From NCBI RefSeq assembly GCF_963678975.1, contig NC_089281.1:992001-1056000 (forward strand): 64,000 nt of DNA. The letters are read 5' to 3'. A model generated the notes under the pieces. The model saw only the letters and a program-made list of their open reading frames with translations. It was not told the origin of the DNA and did not search any database. Numbering within the stretch: the stretch's first letter is position 1; the number at the start of each line of letters is the position of its first letter. The DNA comes from Dysidea avara (taxonomy: Eukaryota > Porifera > Demospongiae > Dictyoceratida > Dysideidae). Both the position numbers and the translations under genes were made by a program. Shown here piece after piece: positions 55,816 through 64,000 of the stretch.

Positions 55816-58480
55816 GGATTGGCAGCTACATCAGTAGCACTCAAACATCAGCTACGTCGGTAGCACTCACATCAGCTACGTCGGTAGCACTCACATCAGC
55901 TACGTCGGTAGCACTCAAACATCAGCTACAACGGTAGCACTCAAACTTGAGCTACATTGGTAGCACTCAGTCAAACACTAGCTATGTGGCAAACATGAGC
56001 TATGTCAGTAGCAGTCAAACATGAGCTACGTCGGTAGTACCCAAACCTGAGTTACATCAGCAGCACTCAATATGTCAGTAACACCCAGACATGAACTACA
56101 TCATTAGTAGCCAGACATGTATAGCACCCAGAGATGAGCTATGTTGGTAGCACTCTAATGAGGTAAGTTGGTACTGAAACATGAGCTACATCTCACAGTA
56201 TGAGCTATGTCAGTAGCACTTAAACATGTGCTATGTCAGTAGCACTCAAACTGAACTACTATACATCAGTAGCACTCAGACATAAGCTACATTGGTAATA
56301 CCCAGACATAAGCTACGTCGGTAGCACCCATACATGAGCTACATCGGTAGCACTCAAATGTGGTAAGTTAAAAGCATTTACACATGAGCTATGTCGGTAG
56401 CACTCAAACATGAGTCACAACTGTAGAAAAATACATTGGTAGCAGTCACATATGAACTACATCGGTAGCACTCAAACATGAGGTACGTCGGTAGTAACCT
56501 GAGTGACATCGGTAGCACTCAATATGTCAGCAACACCCAGACATGAGCTGTCAGTAGCACCCAGACATGAGCTACATCAGTAGCTGTAGCCAGACATGAG
56601 CTATGTTGGTAGCACTCAAGTTGGTACTCAAACATGAGCTACATCTCACAACATGAGCCATGTCGGTAGCACTCACACAGCATAAGCTACGCTGGTAGCA
56701 CTCAAACATGAGCTACATTGGTAGCACTCACACTTAAGCTATGTCAGCAGCACTGAAACATGAGTTAAGACGGTATAGCACTCAAACGAGCTATGTCAGC
56801 AGTTCTCAAACATGATCATGAGCTACATTGGTAGTACCCAAATCTGAGTTACATCGGTAGCACTCAATATGTTGGTAACACCCAAAATGAGCTGTCAGTT
56901 ACACTCAGACATGAGCTACATCACCAGTAGCCAGACATGAGCGCTATAGCACCCAGAAATGAGCTATGTTGCTAGCACCCAAATGAGGTAAGTTGGTACT
57001 CAAACATGAGTCTACATCTCACAATATGAGCTATGTTGGTAGCACGTAAACATGAACTACTATACGTCAGTAGCACTCAGGCATGAGCTACATTGGTAGT
57101 GCCCAGACATGAGCTACATTGGTAGCACCCATACACGAGCTACATCGGTAGCACCCATACACAAGCTACATCGGTAGCACCCATAATTAATGTGGTAAGT
57201 TAAAAGCTTTCACACATGAGCTATGTCGGTAGCACTCAAACATGAGTTACAACAGTAGAACTCCACCATAAACATATTGGTAGCACTCAAGCATGAACTA
57301 CATCAGTAGCACTCAAAACATGAGCTACATTGCAAACACTCAAGAGTGAGTAGCACTCAAACATGAGCTACATCAGTAACACTCAAAAGAGGTACGCTGG
57401 TAGCATTCAAACATGAGCTATGTCAGTAGCAAGCAAACATGAGCTACAAACATCAGTAGCACTCAGTATCAGACATGAGCTATCTCGGTAGCACATAAAC
57501 ATGAGCAGTCAGTAACACTCAAACATTAGCTATATCAATAGCACTCAGACAGGAGCTATGTCAGTAGCACTCAAAAGAGGTAATTATACAAGTCGGTAAC
57601 ACGGGCTTCTACACTCAGACATGAGCTATGTTGGTAGCACTCAAACTCAAACATGAGCTACATCAGCAGTACTCAAACAAGAGCTACATCAGTAGCATGC
57701 AAACATGAGCTACGAACATCAGTAGCACTCAATTTCAGACATGAACTATGGTTGGTAGCACTCAAACATGAGCTATATTAGTAGCACTCATACATGAGCT
57801 ACTTGGTACATAGCACTCAAAGAGGTAAGCTGGTAACACGAGCTACATCAGTAGCACTCAGACATGAGCTGTGTTGGTAGCACTCAAACATGATCTACGT
57901 CCATGTAACACTCAAACATGGGCTATGTCAGTAACACTCAAACATGAGCTATATCATTAGCATTATGTGGACATGATCATGAGCCATGTTGGTAGTACTC
58001 AAACATGCTTACATGAGCTACATCGCTGATGCTCAAACATAAACTACATTGGTAACACTCAGACATGAGCTATATTGATAGTACCCAGACAGGAGCTCCC
58101 AGACACGAGCTATGTAAGTTTGTAGCACTCAAATGAGGTAAGCTGGTAGCACTCAAACACGAGCTGCACCAGACATGAACTACGTTAGTTGCAGCCATAC
58201 ATGAGCTATGTCAGTAGCACTCAGATGAGGTAAGTTGGCAGCTCTCAAACATGAGTGATGTCAGTAGCAATCACACATGAGCTACGCCAGTAACACTCAA
58301 ACATGAGCTAAACATGAGTGATGTCAGTAGCAATCACACATGAGCTACGCCAGTAACACTCAAACATGAGCTATGTCGATAGCACTCAACCATGAGCTAC
58401 ATCAGTAAACGTGGGCTGCATCCATAGTACTCAAACATGGGCTACATTGGTAGCTCTCAAACATGAATGATGCAACATCA
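55816..58480. repeat. Minisatellite, 23-26-bp hairpin-bearing unit, roughly 100 copies
   Basis: Head-to-tail units of the form CATGAGCTACRTCGGTAGCA followed by CTCAAA, with spacing variation of a few bases and occasional dropped blocks. GCTAC and GTAGC in each unit are complementary around a 4-base centre. Less frequent variant units include GAGGTAAGTTGGTA. No open frame runs through it. A short cluster of units repeats in longer blocks (for example AATATGTCAG-AACACCCA occurs near 56070, 56520 and 56865), suggesting higher-order duplication of about 350-450 bp. Confidence 0.92.
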
Positions 58481-59960
58481 ATTCTAGTAAAATTAATGTG
58501 ATAACTATGTTGGTATCACAGTACAATCATGCATACATCAGCTACCTGACTATCAATCACAGTGAACGTGACCTCTTGTCATCACACATTTACACGACAG
58601 CTATACTGCATGCATCAGCTGTAGTTGCTACGTCAACAACACTGTACAGTCATTATATTGCTAGCTTCTGACTACATCAGTGGTAAAGTAAAAAAAATAA
58701 ATAAAATGAAAAATGGGACAGCCATAGTACTGCTATACATTATTACCATGCACTGTAGCAACAGCCACACATCAGCTATATTGTTACATAGGAACATATC
58801 ACAGCAGAGGTGGTAGAAACTTCAGCAGGGCAGCTACATATCAGCTTCATGATCAGGACAGCTACACCAGTAGCCCTGTACAGTCTATACTGTTAGCATC
58901 AGACTATATCAATTACAATAGAGGTAGCAGAAACATCACCAGCGTAGCCACACACCCTCACTACATCAATTGCAGCTTCAGTGGACATGACAGCTACATC
59001 AGTAGCACTGTGCAGTCACATATATCAGGTATATTGTTACATCTGACTGCATCAATTGTAGTAGATGTGACATCTGGCTTTATCATGATCCTACATCCAC
59101 ACATCAGATAGATTGCTACGAATAATGTACAGCAGAAGTGTCAGGAATTTCAACTGCATACTGAAAACACCTGACGCATTAGTTGCAGACATAACAGCCA
59201 TGCCAGGATAGATAATCCTGACCACATCACGATGGCGGCTACACATTAGTTGCGTTATTTGTACCTGCACCATTGACAGATCTTACAGATAGTAACAGCA
59301 CAGGGCAGCTATGAGCTTTCTCACCTGACTGCATCACTATCACTCAGTATCAGTCACAGTGGGTGAGACAACTATGTCAGTAATGCAGTACAGTGGCCAT
59401 AGCAATCACATGAGGTTGGGCTTTGGTCTCTGCAAAATCTTACATACTTAGCATGTCCAACCATGTGCTCTAAAGACTCCTCTTCACCCACACTGATCAC
59501 AAAGGCCTAGTTCCTGCTTCAGCTATAACGATAGCACCTGACAGTGTCATTTGCAGTATATTTGACAGTTATACAGTGGTATAGCACAGTTCACTACAGA
59601 TATGTATCAGCTATACATGACAACATCGATGGCAGTAAACAAAATGGCTACTCAGTTGCCTATACAGTAGCATATCAGTTACTGCACTTAACTGAATGAC
59701 AGGACAGCTACATTTGTAGCATGGTACAGTGACACATCAGCTGATCACTACAACTAAATGGCAGGACTTGCAGCAGCTGTGGCCACAGTTTAAGCACACT
59801 TCAGCTACACCGAGAGCATATGACTATACCTGCTAAGTGACCAACACAGTGTAGTCAGTCATCAACTTGAGCGTTAGCACCAGACTATATTATTTGCTGT
59901 AGCTAGATGTGGCAGCGATGTTCAGTAGCACATGTACAGTACACACATATCAGCTAAATC
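58481..59960. repeat. Decayed continuation of the minisatellite
   Basis: Scattered CATCAGCTAC, GTAGCAC and TACAGTCA blocks at irregular spacing suggest an older, eroded flank of the array. No convincing gene is seen; the short frames at 58625 and 59091 are not credible. Confidence 0.5.
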
Positions 59961-61498
59961 AATAACCAATAATCAAGATGACCAGCTGCGACTAGTACAG
60001 CTCACTTGCTGGGAACACCTTGACTAGAACTCCTAGCAATCAAAAAAAGAAAAACAAGAAAAATAAATAAATAACAGACTAGAATATTCTATATCCAGCT
60101 AGTCAGGATGTGACAGATAAGCAGCACACTATAACAGCTATGGTGACCACCGAACAAAGCAACCGAGTGAGTCTAGATCTAGTAGCACTACTTCAGGCAA
60201 CAAGACAAAGTTGTACTAAGGTAGTTGATCATTACCACATGCCAGCGGTATCATGCACTAGTTTATTGAAATCACACCAGGCATGGTTAACACACATACC
60301 TACACTATAAATAGAGATGTGAGATTGCCCTAAGCAGTATCAGATTAGTGACTCATAGTCACATCAGACTGGGCTGTGCCTCAATTCTCCGGATACAGGG
60401 AACACGTCAATTATGATTGTGTCAAGAGTGCACAAATAGGTGAGCCAATATTACTCACTATGACTGCACTGCGAGCTGGGGACAGAGCGCAACTGCACAT
60501 CAGCTAGGTCATCACATGACTACAGTGCAAAAATCCAACAGGCCATGCAGCCACTAAAACGCACTTGCATACACACGTACATTATAGATTAATAACAAGC
60601 TATAGCTACGGCTACTGATACTGCCAACTTGGCACCACGCTGGTGACACACCTATAGCAAGCAGTCTTAGCATAAGTCATAACTATGACCATAAAACTTC
60701 AATCAAACAAAGGCTGTAGTGTCACGCAGCTAAGTATCGATGAAGCTGGGGTAGTCCGCTGACAGTGGATTGCTCGCCAGACCAGGGCATGGCACTGATA
60801 CAACATCACTCACTTAACGTTTTGAAATATATTCCTTTCTATACCAGCCAGTATCAACAACCAATAGTAATTTGCAGCTCCTAAACTGCGCTGCTGGCAC
60901 GGTTTACATAGAGGTGGCCAGGTAGCCATGAATTGGCAGACACACGTGCTAACCCCGGCTATGGCGCTAACGCTTAACAGTGCCTATCAAAGGCGACAAG
61001 ACCTCATCTGGGCGATAGGAAAACCAAGCTCAAACAAGATGATCATTTTGACAAGGTTTAAGCTACTCCAACTAGCCACTTAGAACCCCCTGCTACCCCA
61101 TTATGGGCTTTCTTTGGGCTATGGAACTCTCGTCCAGATAGGCTCGAGTTAGCTGCAGGGGCCAAAAATCCTACATCGAGCCATACAGATTACAACAAAG
61201 GCTCGAAAACGCAATAGCAGCTACGTGCTTGTCACCGACCTGCGTTGAGAGGGATCACGTGATTAAACAACCTGACCACCTGCCAAAAAATATAGTTAAT
61301 AGTGATACTACCAGCATCTACTAAATGTAATTCGATGAATACTTAATACCACCAACAACCACAATACGTGATTCGATAAATATGTGCTAAGTTATTCATT
61401 GTTTTGTTTAATTACATTAGTTAATCACTGATTTTTCTCAAGTGAAAGTATAATTGAAAACCAGTAATATAGAGTGTAGGAATCACCATATAGGTAGC
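59961..61498. other. Unassigned DNA, possible introns of the gene starting at 61720
   Basis: No long frame, no repeat termini. If the frame at 61499-61720 is a first exon, further exons should lie here on the minus strand; none was convincing. Confidence 0.3.
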
Positions 61499-61720
61499 TT
61501 ACTGTGAAGTAGCAGGGTTCAGAGAAGCTTCCGTACGCGATTGCTCTTCATCAAGTCCAGGTGGAGCAATACTATGATTGTTGGCATTAGCGTCTTCAGT
61601 TGGTAAAGGTGACAATACCAGAGCAATCTGCTGAGACAGATCAGTAGCTAAATCTTTGAAATCGCAAGCCATGTGCAAAGCGCAATTTAACTTTTCGCGG
61701 GTAAGGCTAACCGAAATCAC
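61499..61720 (-). CDS. Possible first exon of an unidentified gene
   Basis: A 73-codon frame with ATG at 61720 and a better-context ATG at 61672 (MACDFKDLATDLSQQIALVL). It ends ...NPATSQ and TAA, but CA|GTAAGC at the end is also a donor, so the stop may be intronic. Composition (amphipathic start, then Pro/Asn/Glu-rich) looks coding. It lies about 70 bp from the foldback element at 61794. No family was recognised. Confidence 0.4.
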   Translation of the reverse strand: MISVSLTREKLNCALHMACDFKDLATDLSQQIALVLSPLPTEDANANNHSIAPPGLDEEQSRTEASLNPATSQ

Positions 61721-61793
61721 GTGATAGTTGCTAAGTAACGACTAGCGGCTTTCGGGTATATAGCAACGCTCATTACTATGGGTAGTTATAAAA

Positions 61794-62436
61794 ACGGGAA
61801 ACGAAACGAAACGAAACGAAATCAGCCTACACTCTAGTAGAGGACAATCACTATATTATGCACAGTTACACTATAATATATGCACGCAGTACCTGTTTAT
61901 GCATCAAGCAAGACTCCAGGTCGCAGATTTCTCTGCACGGTGCTTATCGATTAGAGATATTAAACGCCTGCTCCTATCCGAGGGTCTGGGGACTATACAA
62001 TAGAAAAGTTCTGTGCTTGGGTAGGTGAGCCGTTGATTGTCCCTTAACCACTTTCATAAGAAGCGAGCCACAGATGGATCCCTATGGCTTCAGACTCGTC
62101 AACCCACTGCTTTTTTTTTTTCAGTTACCGTAAACGGTTTGTAATGATCAAGTAGTTATTCCTAGTCACTCCTCTTATAAAAGTGGTCAAGGGACAATCA
62201 ACGCTCACCTACCCAAGCACAGAACTTTTCTATTATAGAGTCCCCAGACCCTCGGATAGGAGCAGGCGTTTAATATCTCTATCTAATCGATAAGCGCCGT
62301 GCAGAGAAATCTGCGACCTGGAGTCTTGCTTGATGCATAAACAGGTACTGCGTGCATATATTATAGTGTAACTGTGCATAATATAGTGATTGTCCTCTAC
62401 TAGAGTGTAGGCTGATTTCGTTTCGTTTCCCGTTTC
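61794..62436. mobile_element. Foldback element with ~265-bp arms
   Basis: Arms 61794-62063 and 62172-62436 are inverted copies with few mismatches around a ~108-bp unique loop containing a T11 run. The outer ends are CGGGAAACGAAACGAAA and its reverse complement. No coding potential is seen. Confidence 0.85.
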
Positions 62437-62449
62437 GATTCCGGTTTTT

Positions 62450-62525
62450 AAACGGGAAACGAAACGAAATCAGCCTACACTCTAGTAGAGGACAATCACT
62501 ATATTATGCACAGTTACACTATAAT
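62450..62525. repeat. Third, truncated copy of the foldback arm
   Basis: The first ~75 bp of the left arm (from AAACGGGAAACGAAACGAAA through CACTATATTATGCACAG) recur in direct orientation right after the right arm, then stop at 62525 where another inverted-repeat unit begins. Confidence 0.8.
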
Positions 62526-62791
62526 AGACAAGTACCCGGGATTGGAATCACCTCACGTGAGCCATTAACTTTCAATACAAATGCATTCGCCGGATCATTG
62601 TTACCCCCTTCGAAAAAGGCGGGATAGTAAAATACGCCATTCACAATACGTTTCTGTAAAATGTCGATATGTGAGAGTGTTTGTTTAGTTGTTGGTAAGC
62701 CTTCCTCGCGAAGGGGGTGGTTAATTAACGGTAGGGCCTGGTTTGTAGGTGTGTCTCTCGATGCGGCTAGCCGGCGATGCGTAGCCACCAT
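62519..62791 (-). CDS. Open frame of unknown function within the second inverted-repeat unit
   Basis: A 90-codon frame with ATG at 62791 (MVATHRRLAASRDTPTNQAL...GVFYYPAFFEGGNNDPANAF). Its last codons (IPIPGTCLL) are encoded by the terminal inverted repeat at 62526-62550. Codon use looks plausible but no family was recognised. It could be an exon of a host gene that was partly inverted and duplicated, or a frame belonging to the element. Confidence 0.35.
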   Translation of the reverse strand: MVATHRRLAASRDTPTNQALPLINHPLREEGLPTTKQTLSHIDILQKRIVNGVFYYPAFFEGGNNDPANAFVLKVNGSREVIPIPGTCLL

Positions 62792-62962
62792 TATTGAGGG
62801 AACCAGACTTATAGCGCACGGAAACTAGTTATTGATGTTTTAGGAAGTACTCACAAGAGTAGAACTGGTCTTCTGTGTGATAAATTCGAAGATATCGCTA
62901 CTTCCGATAACAATGATCCGGCACGAAAAACCGGATGATTCCAATCCCGGGTACTTGTCTGT
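62526..62962. mobile_element. Inverted-repeat unit with GACAAGTACCCGGGATTGGA ends
   Basis: GACAAGTACCCGGGATTGGA (62526) and its reverse complement (to 62962) bracket 437 bp. AACAATGATCCGGC occurs further in on both arms, with an indel between it and the terminus. It abuts the truncated foldback arm on the left and a LINE tail on the right. Confidence 0.6.
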
Positions 62963-62974
62963 ATATCTATGTCA

Positions 62975-64000
62975 TTATTATTATTTTTTTATTATTATTT
63001 ACCTATACTGTACAACTTCAGAAATGAAGAAAAATGTACAGACAAATCACAAAAAAAAATAATAATTCAATACAATAAGTAAATTATAATTTAATTATAG
63101 ATTTAAATACTTCAAGTGAATTAGACTCTTTAGCTAGGTTAGGTAAATCATTCCAAAGTGAAATTGTTGCTGGAAAAAATGAGGACTGATATGAGGTCTT
63201 TGATGCTTGCAATGATAGGAGGTTAAAAGGATGATAATTTCTTGTACTGGAATATGTTGCAAAGTTAGTATACAAATCAAATGGGATATCAATTTCATTG
63301 TGGATAATTTTGTACATCATGGATAATCTTAATTTTAATCGTCTGCTTTCAAGTGATTCCCAGTCCAGCTGGTCCATAAGGTTAGTTACGCTAACAGTAG
63401 GGTCACGTGTGTATGTATTGGTCACAAACCGGGCTGCTCTTCGTTGTATCTGCTCTAACCGGGATATTAAGGTAGACTGCCAGGGTGCCCACACTGTTGC
63501 AGCATATTCGAGTTGGGAACGAATAAATACGGTGTATGCTAATTTCTTAGCATGGATTGAGGCACATGAGATATTACGTTTGAGAAATCCCAATGTTTTG
63601 TTGGCTTTAGCTGTTATGTAGTTGACATGCATTTTTAGGTCTGATTGGATGATGACACCTAAGTACTTGCAACTGTCAACTTGGGACAAGGGAGAGTTAT
63701 CCATGTAATAGGTTCTTGAGATAGTATAAAGCTTACTTAGGGTTACACTCATGCTGTGACATTTATCTACGTTGAGTTTCATTTGCCATATCGAGGCCCA
63801 TTCCATAAAGGAGTTAATGTCGCTTTGGAGTAAAATAGCATCTTCTGTACATTTAATTTGTCTGTATAATATGCAGTCATCAGCAAATAGTCTTATTGTG
63901 GAGTGTTTGATGACTTCTGGTAGATCATTTATGTATATTGAAAACAGTAGGACTGTGCCTTGTGGAACTCCGGAAGTAACTGGAATTGGAGAAGAAATTG
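62975..64000 (-). mobile_element. LINE, running off the window
   Basis: Minus-strand LINE with an (AAT)n-type tail at 62977-63000. The ORF2 frame is open from 63084 to the window edge. Confidence 0.9.
63084..64000 (-). CDS. LINE reverse transcriptase, C-terminal part, 5' partial
   Basis: The open frame continues past base 64000. It shows SGVPQGTVL directly followed by LFSIYINDLPEVI, so the usual GPL of GPLLF is missing, then LFADDCILYRQI (catalytic block), and a C-terminal domain with DSCKYLGVIIQSDLKM, EYAATVWAPWQ and RLEQIQRRAARFV, ending SIIKL. The missing two or three residues in the GPLLF motif may make the enzyme inactive. The family is closest in look to the AAT-tailed LINE at 8430. 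Confidence 0.9.
   Translation of the reverse strand, partial: ISSPIPVTSGVPQGTVLLFSIYINDLPEVIKHSTIRLFADDCILYRQIKCTEDAILLQSDINSFMEWASIWQMKLNVDKCHSMSVTLSKLYTISRTYYMDNSPLSQVDSCKYLGVIIQSDLKMHVNYITAKANKTLGFLKRNISCASIHAKKLAYTVFIRSQLEYAATVWAPWQSTLISRLEQIQRRAARFVTNTYTRDPTVSVTNLMDQLDWESLESRRLKLRLSMMYKIIHNEIDIPFDLYTNFATYSSTRNYHPFNLLSLQASKTSYQSSFFPATISLWNDLPNLAKESNSLEVFKSIIKL

Noticed and set aside
55816-58480. Looks at first glance like a CRISPR array (regular short hairpin repeats).
   Set aside because: There are no unique spacers of constant length; units are head to tail with tiny variable joints, and the setting is a eukaryotic genome with introns and LINEs.

Overview
The window is animal genomic DNA. 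It has spliced genes with GT-AG introns, AT-rich intergenic DNA, and roughly half its length in transposable elements and their remains. The best guess is a demosponge. The reasons are a decayed multigene family of N-glycosylation-rich extracellular repeat proteins with a C-terminal multi-pass membrane region, a secreted fibrinogen-like protein of the type common in sponges and cnidarians, a CfaD-like cathepsin, and the mix of CR1/Jockey-like LINEs, BEL/Pao and Ty3/Gypsy elements, tRNA-like SINEs and many TA-flanked MITEs. The species cannot be fixed from sequence alone.

Layout. 1-8.3 kb holds two spliced host genes. The first is a papain-family cysteine protease on + (four exons, 1070-3265; the 5' end lies outside the window). 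The second, on -, runs from an ATG at 8331 to a stop at 3643 and ends in a GNAT acetyltransferase domain plus a short helical tail; its middle exons are not resolved. 8.4-18.2 kb is repeat-rich: a LINE with a long open reverse-transcriptase frame, a TA-flanked 3-kb inverted-repeat element with possible spliced exons inside, small MITEs and a LINE 3' fragment. 18.9-31.2 kb carries two or three decaying copies, all on -, of the large membrane-protein family, interrupted by SINEs, a nested MITE pair and a 1-kb foldback element. 31.2-40 kb is a patchwork of foldback elements, LINE remnants, a fragment of a nuclease-like transposon protein and a TA-flanked inverted-repeat element.

40151-46625 is an essentially complete young BEL/Pao retrotransposon. 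Its two 289-bp LTRs differ at three positions, and it has a 5-bp target duplication, an initiator-tRNA-Met primer site and a polypurine tract. Two overlapping frames meet at a run of seven T. 50278-51248 is a 971-bp internally deleted Ty3/Gypsy derivative with its own 5-bp target duplication. 51434-52297 is an intact single-exon gene for a secreted fibrinogen-like protein, the cleanest host gene in the window. 52.99-55.3 kb is a LINE with an internal deletion.

55.8-58.5 kb is a large minisatellite of about 23-26-bp units built around a small hairpin. Its unit-to-unit variation is mostly transitions at two CpG sites, and it grades into about 1.5 kb of more decayed related sequence. 61.8-62.96 kb is a compound inverted-repeat structure, and the window closes inside another LINE. 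No CRISPR array, rRNA or true tRNA gene was seen. Exon limits were read by eye from splice signals and reading-frame phase, without expression data.
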